Source of the DNA: Sweltsa coloradensis
Taxonomy: Eukaryota > Arthropoda > Insecta > Plecoptera > Chloroperlidae
Direction of reading: 5' to 3'
Assembly: GCA_024449915.1 (NCBI GenBank)
Contig: JAMZAV010000051.1
Location: forward strand, 1,178,001 to 1,242,000
Length of the DNA stretch: 64,000 nucleotides
In this document: piece by piece, positions 11,160-23,134 of the stretch
Numbering within the stretch: the stretch's first letter is position 1
Layout of the letters: every line of letters starts with the position of its first letter
The notes under the pieces: model-generated
Seen by the model: the letters and a program-made list of their open reading frames with translations, nothing else
The model's database searches: none
What the model was told of the DNA's origin: nothing
Translations under genes and position numbers: made by a program

Positions 11160-12950
11160 ATATATTATTTTAAGGGACGTTTCATTTTAAAAACACTGCC
11201 AATGAAAGTAAAATCATTTTCACTTTCGGCTTTCCCCAGATGTGTGTGGAAAGGTGAAGTAGTAGCAAAATGTAATTGCGTTTCAAATGTTAAGAATGAG
11301 TTTTTCAACGACGTGAAGTTAATAGCAATACAATTTTAGATTGGAAATAAAGTTTTCTTATGAGTACTTGTATTATCAAAAGTCATAAGCGAATCAAGTA
11401 ACAAAGCTGGTGTGACTACAGCGCGTATAAATGGGAAAATCGAGTTAATGTTCGCATAAACGTGGAAACACAGAAATATAACTTGGTTTTCCTTTTAGTC
11501 CTCACCATTACTTTGAATCGATTTCCAAAAACGTAAATATTTCGGTCAGCTGTGACTGTGGAATATATTGTTAGCGCATGAGTTTGGGTTTAGTCCTTAT
11601 GAAAACTCTTGAAAAGTCATCCGGTGCAAGAGCCTGTGGGCCACGAGCTCGACCCCTCAGTTGTGTCTTGAAGAGATGCGTTCCTCGTGTGTGTGTGAGT
11701 GTGACATCTTTGCACAAAGGAAGTGCAACGGTGAGAGAAAGGGGCCCCTGAAGGATGAAGAAATGCAATAGTGCTTGCTTCCTTCCAGTATTGCGTGTAC
11801 GGTCATCGATAAGTGTAGACAAAAGTACACGGAGACCGAGTGTTGGCCATTGAGAGAGGCAGGTATAGCTTACACGCCTATAGTGCGTCTTGCGTTTTGG
11901 GAAACACAAAATTAAATAATATGCAATTTATTTTCATCACAAGTACATGCTATTGAGTAGTGAATTCTCACAAGTACGTTTTTATTGAAGCCTGTAAGTA
12001 TATTTTACAAGATCTCAGTCCAAAAATTCCCCAAAATTACAAGGGGTAAAGAAAGATACACAACTTTAAACTAAATTTTGAACTGAAACTGCATTTTATT
12101 TTTATTAACTGCATGGGCATTGATTAGGCAACCTGGACCAAGTCTAAATTTAAACTTTTAAACTTTACTATAGCACGTATTCAATTTCTTTTAAACTAAG
12201 TAACTGTTGGCAGTTTGTGAAGACCATTGTTACAAAATTGCCGTGTCGAGTCGTACTCGTAGGGTAGGTCCTACTTAACTAGCTTAATTATTTCCTTTTT
12301 CAAACCGACCATAAAAGCAATGTTGAATACTCACATATAGACATATAGGGTGATTAATTTGAATGTCCTATAGAGGCCTACCTCTTTGAGCAATTTAGAG
12401 CCTTTGGTTTTGTTTTAATTCTAGTACTTCCTTTCCCATGCTCCCCTACTTGCCAACCTCCCCTTCCCATTTCCTGCTTCCTTGATCCCTCCTCACGCTT
12501 TCATCCCCGCCTGAGCCTGAGCACAGATGAATGACCCACAAACAACGGGGCTCCATTGGGAGGAGAGGAGACACACTAAACGGATTTCGCCACACTTTGG
12601 TTGAGTGATATATAAAAAGCAAAATTTACCGTTCATGGATCCACGGCATAGACAAGCTTTAAAAAAAAATCTTTTTGAACGATTTATTTTGTATAGTAAA
12701 TTACAAAATAGTATGTGATTTACAAAAACTTACCATTTTAAAAGCAATGTAAAAAAGTGAGAAGAACAGGACAATGAAGAGATGAGAAATTAAAACTATT
12801 GCAAAACTATAAAAAAAAATACATTCAAATTTAACTAAAGAGTAATTTTGGGTTTTATTACTGTAGTCTGGTGAAAATCAGTATTTCTTGGATTGGAACC
12901 ATTGTTGTAAAATAATAATATAAAAATAATTTATTACTTTTAAGTAATTT
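11160..12950. other. no feature recognised
   Basis: AT-rich, with a GC-richer segment at 11600-11890. A minus-strand frame of 112 codons there lacks an ATG start and any visible domain. Confidence 0.35.
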
Positions 12951-12958
12951 TTTATTAA

Positions 12959-13158
12959 CCAGTGGCGAGCTCTGGCCATCCCCTTTTTCCCACCCCCCCT
13001 TTTCCCCTTGTAATATATGTATTGATGGCCCATTTGTTCGCCGGAATGTCTTGTATTCTTGAGTCGCCCGTGGCAGGATCTGTCCAGCAGTGGCCTTCCC
13101 CGTTATGTGAGTTAGTTCCCCCTCTGTTAGGAATTATTTCACACTTATCACCCATCAT
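12959..13158 (-). other. minus-strand open frame beside a hAT-like end
   Basis: The plus strand starts CAGTGGCGAGCTCTGG, which resembles the hAT termini seen elsewhere in this window (CAGTGGCG...). No matching right end was found. The minus strand is open for about 67 codons from an ATG pair at 13158. The frame directly to the right (13155-13412) is also open on the same strand in another phase. They could be one decayed coding region or chance openings in GC-rich DNA. No family recognised. Confidence 0.2.
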
Positions 13159-13412
13159 ATCCCATCGTCTTGGTCAGCGCTAGTTCGCATAGAGATATGA
13201 AACGTGAAGCCATCAAAATGAATAGATTTATTCATTGAATATGTATTGGGTGTGGTAGACCGTCGCGATTGCCCATGCCGCCCATGTCGACGACGGGACG
13301 GGGCCGGTATAGGTGGTTCTAAATGTCCCTCGTAGTCGTCGCCTCGCGTCCACGCCTCCGACTCCCGAAGGAAGTTGTCATTATTTTTTGTCGAGTGTGT
13401 TTTGAATGTTAT
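13155..13412 (-). other. stop-to-stop open frame in CpG-rich pocket
   Basis: About 85 codons are open on the minus strand without an initiating ATG near the left end. The translation is mixed and not repetitive (it includes LEPPIPAPSRRRHGRHG and SIHFDGFTFHISM), so it reads more like real protein than the surrounding frames. It lies in a CpG-rich pocket (13250-13500). It may be an internal exon, a decayed gene, or simply a CpG island. Confidence 0.2.
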
Positions 13413-13450
13413 TCATGAATATTGGCAGCGTCGTGCACCGTCTTTGCCGG

Positions 13451-13464
13451 CGTGACGTCACGTG
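13451..13464. promoter_or_regulatory. CRE/E-box composite palindrome
   Basis: CGTGACGTCACGTG contains a perfect CRE (TGACGTCA, 13453-13460) overlapping an E-box (CACGTG, 13459-13464) in a CpG-rich pocket. The CRE is the known CREB/ATF site. A promoter role here is inferred from context. Confidence 0.35.
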
Positions 13465-13639
13465 TGGTTAATTCAGGACGCCTAGCTGCGACACAGACTC
13501 CCCCTAGACTGTTATTCTTAGGAGTTAGTTCGATTACAAATTGTGTGAGTGTGTGTGTGTGTACGGTGACCCTCGGTTTGCGCTTCATAGAATGCGTGGA
13601 ATTGATTGACACATTGTACAACAAAAACTTATAATTTGA

Positions 13640-16600
13640 GTAATTCACAAAAAAAAATGTTTTCGGATGACGTAATGTAAATTGTAAGACATAATGTTTA
13701 AATCCTTTCTCTCTTTTTATCGTAGAAGAGCACATCAACAAAATTCTGCTTTCTTCGACTTTTCTTCATCAACATTCCCATGTGGTCCAATTGTGTATTA
13801 ACGTTTCACTTGAGTTTTTGTTATAATTATTTACTTTTTTGTACAAGTATAACTTTTTAACAATTTATAGAAAATAGAATTACAACTTTAGGAAATATAT
13901 ACGTAAGAAAAAATGATTGACCTCAATTAATAAAAAATGTATTTTCCAGAATAACCTGAATATTATGAATGATACTTACAATTTGGCAACATATAATAAA
14001 AAATTAGATTATAGGTAAAAAAGTTTCAGCAGAAGGGGATTAATGGTATCTAAATTATATATATATAAATAATCAAAAGTACATAGACATATATAAATAT
14101 GAGTCTGAAATAAAGTGAATACAATGTAGAGTACCGCAATCAAGTAAGTTATGCAACTTTCAACAAACGTGACACTTTTTAACGTGATTTTGGTAATACC
14201 AAAAAGGTTTATTCCCAGGCCTTACTATTTACTCTAAATGGCTCAAAATAGATCGAGCACGTTGGGGTACCTTACACCTCGCAATGTCCAAAAATCACTT
14301 TCTGAGGTCAAGGATTAACCTACCCTAGCCTAAAATTTATATTTGCAAAAACTTAAAATAATACAGATTAAATTATACTACTTACTGATTGAAGAGGAAC
14401 ATTTCCAGCAATAATGAAGAAGCCATCGTTATCACTTTTCTGACTGTCCGTCCGTCTGTGCAGCTGCAGGGGTCTGTAGTCTGTACGATAAAAACCGAAC
14501 ATTGCCCTTCATCAAGCATGATACAAAATATTTTGGTGACTGGGAAAATTGATGCTAGCTTTGCAAAAGTTGGAATGGCGCCTCCATCAATGGGAGTTGA
14601 ACATCCTAACAAAGATGGTAAAATATTTGTAAGCCTCGCTCCTTATTTTTGGGTACTCTCGAACCCGTGCTTGTTTGTTTGTATAATGAGCGCATTTCTA
14701 GTTGAGACTTTTAACTTGCTCAAACATGCTTCACCCAAACTCACCGAGTGTGCATGATCTTTGTACTCTAGATCATTTTACTCGGTTCCAAAAAACTTTG
14801 TTATGGTTTATCGAGATCGTCGTAGATAAGTGGCGTAAAAGTAAGTTGAGTATGGCGCACAAATATACCTTGAATACATACAATCGCAGCAACGATGTTG
14901 TATTCTATTTGTAATAGTATATAAGGTACTTTTAAAAGTTGTAATACAGGTAAAGATAATTTTGCTCAGATAAATCTATAGGAACAGGTAAATGGTAAAC
15001 ATATAAAAATATTCCTAAAAGTAAAGAATGATACAAGATACCTGATGGTGATAATACCTATGTGATCTTATTTCATACACATACTTTTTAATATATCGAA
15101 TACCGCGAATACGTCTACATAGAATTATTGTGTGTGTTTTTATTAGCATCCAAAAGATCGTTTAACAAGATATGGGATTTGTCTGTATGAAAAAATACCG
15201 GATATTTGTCATATGGACACATGATTTGTAAATTGTCAGTAGGCCTATACAGTTTTAGCGCGAAAATGAGCAAAGATTCGAACTACAGAATTTTAACAAT
15301 GCATGGTAAAGATTGAACTAATTTGACAAAAAAATTAAATATACATTCGTATATTTAAAGTCGACCCACTCAGTCACAGAACTAATTTTCAGTGAGGGAC
15401 ATTAAATTAACTAGTATCTTTGTATATGAACACTATAGACGGATAAGCACGCGGGTAGGTACACCAAATAGAGAGAGTTGAAATCTCTTGGTGAAGGTGT
15501 CAATTCACACAAAATAATTAAATCCTGCATTTAATCTCTCTTGGTAAAGATGCCGAACCCCGGAAAATTCATCATTTTAAAAATTACAATCCTCGATCGC
15601 CTCTCTGACCCGTAGTCACCAAAATCATTCTGTTTCATCCAATCTAGTCAACAAAAATACGTATGTCAATAGGATCTCGTGTTTGGTTTTTATCGTGAGA
15701 CGTGACACATGCACGGACGCACCGAAAAGTGATTCATTTAGGGGAGCTCGCTTCTTTAAAATATGCATTTTGGCAATTTCCATATACTGGGAACTGCCAA
15801 AGTGGGGCTTCACGAACACGCTTTATATTTTCTAATCGCGTTCAATTTGTATGAGAGTATAATTTGTGTATTTCGTCCAACCATTTTAAACTTCGAATAG
15901 TTAATTTTATGAAATCGTTCAGTGTTATAACTTGTGTGTGTGAAAGAAATGCGTAGAAAAATCAAAGAAGTTATTTTTCATGTTGAGATTGATCGAACAA
16001 ATAACTAAAAATGCGTACAAGTGCGAATTTCATTGAAATTGATGTTTAAATCGCGAAGGACAAAGAAAACTTAATCGCAATCTCAGTAGCTATTGGATTA
16101 CTAATCTTTGTTATTGGTCCATATGCAAAGGAAGAGAACAAACGAAATGTACTCAAAGTAATAAACTGTACAGTGTGTGTATAATTAAATATTGTGTAAA
16201 TTGTAATTAAGTGTAATTTTTATTAAATTATTGATATTTTTGATATTACAACAATCCAATGTGCAATAAGACAATTTGTGGATGAAATAAATTTAAATGA
16301 ATCAAATAGAAAAAAGAAAGGAAAAACGAATAGGAAAAACTGATTCATCGATCACTTCAACGGTGCTATTCAGTCACACATCGTCCTAGAACATGATTTC
16401 TTCTTAAGAAAAGTGTTGTAATTGTATCAAACGGTGAACCATAGAATGAGAGAGAAAGAAAAACTCTTTTGCTCTCTCATAACAACATAACACAAAGAGA
16501 AGTCGCGACTCGTACCAGTCGCCAGATGCAACCTGCACTGCTACCAATCTAAGAAACAATGAGGTGTAGGCGTTTTGCTGATTTCACAAATAGCTACTGA

Positions 16601-16897
16601 CTAATGAGAAATTATTGTAACCCGATCTTAGAACGCTACGTTACAAGGTTACCAAGTACAAAGCAATACGGCTTCGGTTGGCATACATCACGATTTGACT
16701 ATAAACATAACAGACTTGAATTACTGGGTTAACTCGTAAGTTCGTACGTGCATGAACACGCACGCCTTATTACTGTGTATATGTCTGGTTAATGGTGATG
16801 ATATTGGTATTGTTGTTTTACGACTCTGTTAATGCAATTTAGTTAGTCGAGATTGTGAGTGCATGGTTACAATAGTGATTGATGATTATGACAGTTA
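13640..16897. other. AT-rich stretch with little content
   Basis: Apart from a SINE fragment at 15345-15415, I see only chance frames. The frame at 14389-14757 (122 codons) and its antisense partner show no domain. Short TATA runs lie at 14058-14100. Confidence 0.35.
15345..15415 (-). mobile_element. fragment of SINE family 2 (3' part)
   Basis: Contains CCCACTCAGTCACAGAACTA followed by ATTTTCAGTGAGGGACA, matching the longer copy at 34563-34985 and fragments at 51585 and 60785. Confidence 0.6.
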
Positions 16898-16905
16898 AAT
16901 ATTCG

Positions 16906-17353
16906 CAGTCTTGGGCACGTTCCCCAAAAAAAGGAACTTTGAAAAGTTAAGTTACTTCTGCCTAAAAAGGAACTGAGACGTTGCTCGTTCCTCAAAAGGA
17001 ACTTGGTTCCTTTCACGTTCCTTCCATCACTGATTTAAAAACAAAAATAAATGTGAAATGAGTTAATTTAACATTACTCTTATTTTTAAGTCAGTCCCAG
17101 GCCATCTGACGAGGGTGGCGCTATTTTCTAAAACACAAGATGTCACATTGATATTTTTCATTCTGCAGTTTACGATATCAGGTACTGGAATTCGACGGGA
17201 TTACGACGGCGAAAGGAACTTATAAAAGGAACTTTAAATTCGTTCCAAGTTCCCACGAAACAGTAACTTTGACGTTACAAGTTCCTGATCTAAGAAAAGG
17301 AACGCGTTCCCACAAAAGTTCCTGAAAAAGGAACGCGTTCCTCCCCAAGACTA
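16906..17353 (+). mobile_element. non-autonomous hAT element with 9 bp flanking repeat
   Basis: Left end CAGTCTTGGGCACGTTCC and right end GGAACGCGTTCCTCCCCAAGACTA are inverted repeats (CAGTCTTGGG / TAGTCTTGGG). The flanks carry AAATATTCG on both sides (16897-16905 and 17353-17361), which covers the 8 bp duplication typical of hAT elements. The inside is full of GGAAC/GTTCC boxes in both directions. There is no transposase frame. Related GGAAC-rich sequence lies at about 55880-56010. Confidence 0.8.
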
Positions 17354-17544
17354 AATATTCGTGCTGATTGAGGGATTAGAATTGAGACGAAAAATTGAAA
17401 GTCAGTTTTCATCAAGTTCGCCAGTACTCACTATATAGTCATAATCACCTTTGCACATAACATTTTCATTTTCAGATTGGATCGTCTGTAAATTAATTTG
17501 CACTTCATATAGATACACAAGACAAGTAACACATCGTTTCATCG

Positions 17545-17640
17545 ACTTGGTTGGTCGAGAAACAATCCCGAAGGTGGAATTCAAAATCCAACACAATCGG
17601 GATTTGAACTCGGGTCTACCAAAAGTCAACGCAAAGTAAA
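17545..17640 (-). mobile_element. tRNA-like SINE head
   Basis: The minus strand reads TAGACCCGAGTTCAAATCCC, a B-box-like sequence, without a foldable acceptor stem. It is therefore a SINE head and not a tRNA gene. Confidence 0.4.
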
Positions 17641-19584
17641 AGGCCTATTTGAGAAAGAGAGGGTTTATATAACCAGGTGTTGTTATATTATTGGTTGTGT
17701 TGCTGACTGCAGGACAGTGTGGGAGACCAGTGTGCCACACAAAACCGAGCAGAACAAAGATGGCGCTGGTGATAATGAAAATCATCAATTTTACACGAAA
17801 GAAACAAAACGGAAGAAAAAATTCAACACAATATCGTAAAAAATTATTTTTTTCATGAAGCAAATTCACAAAAACGAAGTTTTACCAAAAATTAACACTA
17901 TCATATTTTATCCCCTTAATTGATCAATGTACAAATCATCACTTACTTTTTTGAATGTGAAAGATTTACTTTCAACAATCTCTATCGCCGTTGACAATAT
18001 ACATATGAAGGAATGTGTTGCAGACACAGTCACACAGACACACACAAGTAGTAAAATCATTCAAGTGTTTCGTGCCTTGGTTTAGTGGGTGGCATCTCAG
18101 TGTCAGGTGGCCATGCAGCCATGCTGTCCCACTCTCACTCGTAAAACATAGCACCAGCAATCAGTACACGCTAAGACGCATTTTCTCATTGGCCATGGAA
18201 CATTTTCAAACACATAAAACAGCGAAATATCGTATAGACTCAACTGAAAGAAAGATTTATGGGAAGAGATCATAAATGAAGAAGGTCTCCTACTCAAAAT
18301 GATGCTGCACGTGCTGCAAGATGGCTATTTCCTTCTGTTCTCTTAGCTCGGGAAGAAATGAATAATTATAATTTAGACGTTATTTATAAATCAGCTCTAG
18401 TCAAAGAAACGGCGTTCAGGAAATCGATTGATGAACAAGATCAATCAATCAAATCAAATTGCAAAAATCTAAAACAAAATTTAAAAAATCAAAGTGTGTT
18501 TGATGGCTCGTATTTTTATATGGCGTTCGACATAATATGTAGAATATGCCTAAATAGTAAATTGATAACAAATCAAAAATCGGCTAATGTTCATTTTTAA
18601 TTCTTCGAAAAACTATCCATGTTTTTTTGCATATTGCTTGATAGGCAGGTCTATAGAACAAGGAGGGGAGAATTGGAAATGTTTTACAGTGAATAAGGAA
18701 TTTTGATAATAATAATCTTGAAATCTGTACTTTTGGACTATGGCTATTTTGTAATTTTTAGTCGTTAGAGAACAAAGGTAGATGTGTGTGTGTGTGATTG
18801 GTGTGTGGTATACGTTTACTATCGTTATAAATTTGAAATAATTTTTATACGTATACTAAATTTTATACATGTATAATAAAATCGCGTGTACGACTATGAT
18901 ATTTTCGTTTTCGGGTTGCATGTTTTGTTTGTATATTGAGATTTTTATTTTTTATCTAGCTATGTATTATATCGTGTGATGGAAGTTCTACGATAGTCCG
19001 ACTCCGAGGGGTCAATTTTCACATTCGTCTTTATACCGAGAAACCCTTTTAGTCAGAATTACCGGTGGTAATTTGGTATCAAACCGACGGCCTCGGGAAT
19101 TAGTCTAGTACCGCATGACTTACCCTACAACAATATAATATATATTTCCAGATAATGTTTGGCCCACAAAAAACTAAAAAGTAAAACCAATTTAATTGTA
19201 TAAAACAAAACTATCTATAATGTACGGTACCGGTACTAGAATAAATACAAGTTTTAGATTGTGAGGAGAAAATACAAAATTTGGGATCTCGCAAAAGATT
19301 AAATTCATATTATCGTAGTCTATAAACTTTGGTTGTCCATGATTTTGCTCCGATAAGTTTCGTATTTACAGTTCATTTCATGTAGCGAAATTTCTATATA
19401 AAACAACCTTTTAATCGTTATTATTTGTTGAAGATTTGGTCATGTAAGCTCGTTGAGAATTGAGGTTATGGTGAATTTCTTGAAAATGGACCTACGTCGG
19501 TATTGGTTTTGTAACTTTGTTTCTCATAGATTTAAAAGCATAATGTCTGTTCATGAATACAAACAATGTTCCTGATCTTGTCCG
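17641..19584. other. no feature recognised
   Basis: AT-rich; short GT runs near 18783-18800. The frames at 18015-18275 and 18358-18600 show no domains. Confidence 0.4.
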
Positions 19585-20236
19585 TTAAAGGAGTATTCAC
19601 CCGCTAAATTAAAAAAAAATTCAGGGTAACTAGTTATGCATTTAGAAATTAACAGAAAAATTATTGGGTCCACCATGACCCGAAAAAAATTGCCAAACTT
19701 GGTATTTTTCGAGCAAGGTCCCATCAGCAAAAATCTCCCATAAGAAATAACATGAAGACGATCTTTATGCCACGTGACCTTGGAGGATTTTGACAAATAT
19801 TAGTCGTTTTGACGTACTCTATACAGCCTTTTCTGTAAATCCTATATATTTTGTTTTGTAATTTGGGCAAGTGGTTCCGGTATCACAAATAAATGCATGA
19901 TTACCAATGCCAATTTATGCATTCTGAATGCAATACTTTTGCGTGTTTCAGTGTATATTAGTGCACAGTTTCAAGACACAATGTTATAAAATGAGCATTT
20001 CAGATTGGTACAATGCTCTAGTATCTATGTGGAATAAAAAATAAGCAGGTTAAAGCCGATTTAAGAAATTTCCCAAAACGCCAATTTTTGCAAATCCATG
20101 GATCATTTTTTATAAAATTCGTGTAAAATCACAGTTACAAGATATAATTCTTTAAGGTCATGTGAGTGTAGTATTATCATTGAGTAGAGATAGATTATGT
20201 GGTAAAACATAATTTTTGGGATAATAGCTTCTTTAA
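19585..20236 (+). mobile_element. TTAA-ended MITE, copy B (complete, 652 bp)
   Basis: Left end TTAAAGGAGTATTCACCCGC, right end GGATAATAGCTTCTTTAA, with TTAA at both ends. The interior follows copy A in reverse orientation, with TTATTGGGTCCACCATGACC, CTTGGAGGATTTTGAC and CACAGTTACAAGATATAATT. No long frame is preserved. Terminal repeats are more diverged than in copy A. Confidence 0.8.
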
Positions 20237-20442
20237 GTGTAAATACGCCTTACTCTCAAATCCGTTCACTTGTTTTCCCGCGTGCACAAACTGAGAGTCT
20301 ACTACAACTTTTGTGCCTGGCACTGACAACGATAACAACTTATAGGATGTATAACCTGCAGTCGGTTATCTCTGGATTCTCTATATTATAGGACGAAAAG
20401 CATGAGCAAAATAATGGCTTAATGTACTAGACATCAGCATCA

Positions 20443-20494
20443 GCATAAGCATAAGCATAAGCATAAGCATAAGCATAAGCATAAGCATAAGCAT
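20443..20494. repeat. (CATAAG)n hexanucleotide microsatellite
   Basis: About eight units of GCATAA after two ATCAGC-like units. It is not the animal telomere repeat TTAGGG. Confidence 0.9.
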
Positions 20495-21071
20495 GCAAGT
20501 AAATAATATAAGTTTGTTTCAAGTAAACTAGACTGAAACCTGAACTATCGAGACGATGAGAAGGGGATACCACCCTCACATACTCAACTCCTGTGGAAAC
20601 TAGAAATGTTTAAAATTATTATTGGATAAACGTAGAGAATAATTCAATTTGTCTGTGCTGCTAAAAAAAAATGAGTGTATGTTAATTTTTATATCTCTGC
20701 CCGCTACCGTGTACAAATTGCTTCTCCCATTTTGATAATAATTTCAGACAACCTTCGAAATCTCTACAGTTAAATATTCAACTTTTTTTTGCGCAATCTT
20801 ATAACAATTTCACATTTATTTATATATTTAAGCAACACGTTAAAACCATTTTGCAAATACTGTAACAGTTATACATATAAATAAATAACAAGGTGGCAAT
20901 GATATGGCGAATGATACACAAAGATGAAAAAGAAAATTAAAATTTGACTGACCAAATTACTTTGAGTAAGAAATTTAGAAGTTTGTCTCACGTTGTCATA
21001 ATAGAAGTCCGTCATATGATTGGGAGAGATTCTTTAAGTTTGTGTATGGCCATGGGGAGGAAAATCCAATT

Positions 21072-21210
21072 CTGGTCAGAACCAGACACCGGCATAGGGG
21101 TAGGAAATGGGAGGGGTTCTCACGTTGTGATCGTGGTCGTCTTTTTTTAATCGTTCGTGTCGTCGTAGTCATCGTCGTCGGGGAGGTCGTCAAGGAAGAG
21201 GGAAAATGTC
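21072..21210 (+). repeat. dispersed repeat shared with 54.6 kb
   Basis: TGGTCAGAACCAG, GGGAGGGGTTCTCACGTTGT, a GTCGTC-rich stretch and GTCGGGGAGGT appear in the same order and orientation at 54605-54740. Neither copy has visible ends. Confidence 0.6.
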
Positions 21211-21504
21211 ACTTCACTGTTTTTGTGTTTTAGTTTCTCTCCTGGACAATCTACTCCGATTTTGACGTAATATTAATTGTTCACATATTTGCCAGATATA
21301 ACAAGAAAATTGGTCAATTCAAGGTAGAGCCTACGCTCATTCTTGATGAAGCTGTTTTCAGTGTTTTGTGTATGTGTTGTTTCCTGTGGCTTGTTCTATC
21401 CAGCATAGGCCTGCCTCGCCCCCCTAGGATAATTTGTTTTGTCTTGTCTTGGAGGCAGATGGAATGTGTGTAATTGGTGCGTCCTAAACCCATAAATAAA
21501 TCCT

Positions 21505-21550
21505 AAATAAGTAGTAGGGGTTCGGGTTCGAGTCCCAGTGTATGTAGAAT
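21505..21550 (+). mobile_element. tRNA-like SINE head with B-box
   Basis: GGGGTTCGGGTTCGAGTCCC contains a near-perfect B-box (GGTTCGAGTCC). No tRNA cloverleaf can be drawn around it, so it is read as a SINE head. Confidence 0.35.
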
Positions 21551-21650
21551 ACAAAGAAGTATAAGCAATGTTTCCTTCATGGCCAGTCTATCTATAGTAT
21601 GGTTATCTAGCGTTACGCTCAGCTCAATGAATGACAAATCCCCTTTCACT

Positions 21651-21794
21651 CCGCCTCCCAATAGCACGGCACGGCTCATCTCCGGCCGTGCCGTGGCGAG
21701 CCGCTACTCACAACTACTAGCAAACAATTAGCTCATCAAAACCAATTAGCTCATTCACAAAACGATTTGCAACTCCTTTGCTCGCCTATAAATA
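21651..21794 (+). promoter_or_regulatory. promoter-like cluster with GC-rich hairpin
   Basis: In order: CCGCCTCCC (a GC-box-like site) overlapping CCAAT (21658-21662), an 11 bp perfect inverted repeat CACGGCACGGC / GCCGTGCCGTG around a 9-base loop (21665-21695), and TATAAATA at 21787-21794. The elements resemble a core promoter, but no coding exon was found downstream. Promoter function is inference. Confidence 0.25.
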
Positions 21795-22254
21795 TGGTGA
21801 TTGTGATATCTGGTATTGGAAAATGAAATTCACGTGTAGAGTTAATAATGTTTATTAGAGTTTCGTAAACGAGGTGTAAAGGTGCGTTCTGTGATTGCCC
21901 TTTTCTTACAGATCGATTTTCATGACTCACATTTCTTTGATTTCACTCAAAAACTCTACAGCCCTATGTTTAAAGATTTCGAAGGTTATCTGAAAATTGA
22001 ATGAAAATCGGATTAGCCATTCGTCTGGTGGAGAGCGGATTAAACACACTAAAAATCTAAATCCAGTATTTTTTAGGGGTAGTAAAATTAAGTCTTCGAC
22101 CAGATTTTAATAACTTTCATATTTGGTTGACTGACACAAATTGGGGCCTTTTTTATGTAACGCGGCGAAAAAACAAGCTAAAGAGTGGGAAGCTGTTTAT
22201 ACTGCAATACATTTCAGGTGCTTTGATAACATTTAGTATTAGGTTTTATATTAT

Positions 22255-22719
22255 TGGATGAGCGAAGCGAAGACTTCAATTTCACTGACCCCCCCCCCCC
22301 CCCACCCAAAAAAAAAAAAAAAAAATAATAAAATAGCTCGGTTGTTTTTTTTGTTTTGTTCGTTTGTTTGTTCGCGCTCTACCGGGCAAACGGCATATGC
22401 GATCTTGATGAAAATTTGAGGGGACCTTCTTAGACTTGCCACGATTTTTGGTACAATCGATAAAATATTTCTTATGATTATCGTACTTTTACGATTTTTT
22501 TCGAGTTTTAATGAGATTTTTTCGTGATTTTTTGCAAACTGCTACTCCGATCTTGATGAAACTTTATGGAAACGTTTAAAATCCCTGAAATTATAGGTGT
22601 TATGATTTTAGAGACATTTGAAGAAATATTCCACATAGAAATCGTACTTTTACGATTTTTTCATCAAAAAAGCTCATCCATCAACGCGACTAGAAAAAGC
22701 GTTCACAAAGCGGCCTAGT
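22255..22719 (+). repeat. interspersed repeat, TGGATGAGCGAAGCG family, copy 2
   Basis: Both ends are present: TGGATGAGCGAAGCGAAGAC at the left and GCGTTCACAAAGCGGCCTAGT at the right, preceded by GCTCATCCATCAACGCG. Inside are a C/A homopolymer stretch (22288-22325), CGCTCTACCGGGCAAACGGC, and two internal repeats of GATCTTGATGAAA(A/C)TTT each followed by ATCGTACTTTTACGATTTTT. No convincing target duplication here. Confidence 0.8.
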
Positions 22720-23134
22720 ATAATCTAAATCATTGCGATGACCATCCGTCTATTTCCATCCGTTTGATATCTCAGTATATACCACTTCATTCTTCATTCA
22801 ATTCTTCATTCAATTCTTTACATATTTTAGTTCTACAGTCCTTTTATCTATCTGTATGTCTAGTCTAGTTTTTATATCTTTCTGACCGCTCTTTCTGACT
22901 GATTCGTTTCCAATCCCATCTCATTTTTCCTCAACATGTCTCAAATTCTTCGTTACAAATCTTACGCAAAAGCTTGACTCCGTTTTGTGTTTTCAAATCG
23001 CACTCTATACGTTTCAGACTTTGTTTGTTATGGGTGGGCATAACAGCCAATCGAGATTCAAAAAACATTTCGTCTATATGAAATTCGTTTTTAACATTTG
23101 AATTGGTCTCATCTTCTTGTGTCAAACGAAGGTA
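22720..23134. other. no feature recognised
   Basis: AT-rich; CATTCAATTCTT repeats near 22790-22815 only. Confidence 0.4.

Larger units (their letters stand above)
20495..21600. other. mostly unannotated; repeat pieces inside
   Basis: Holds a repeat segment at 21072-21210 shared with 54605-54740 (TGGTCAGAACCAG... then a TCGTCGTCG-rich stretch ending GTCGGGGAGGT) and a tRNA-like head near 21515-21545. No coding exon recognised. Confidence 0.4.

Noticed and set aside
10904..11190. Leu/Ser-rich and Arg/Glu-rich proteins
   Set aside because: Translations of a (CT)n microsatellite.
20443..20494. Interstitial telomere repeat
   Set aside because: Unit is CATAAG, not TTAGGG.
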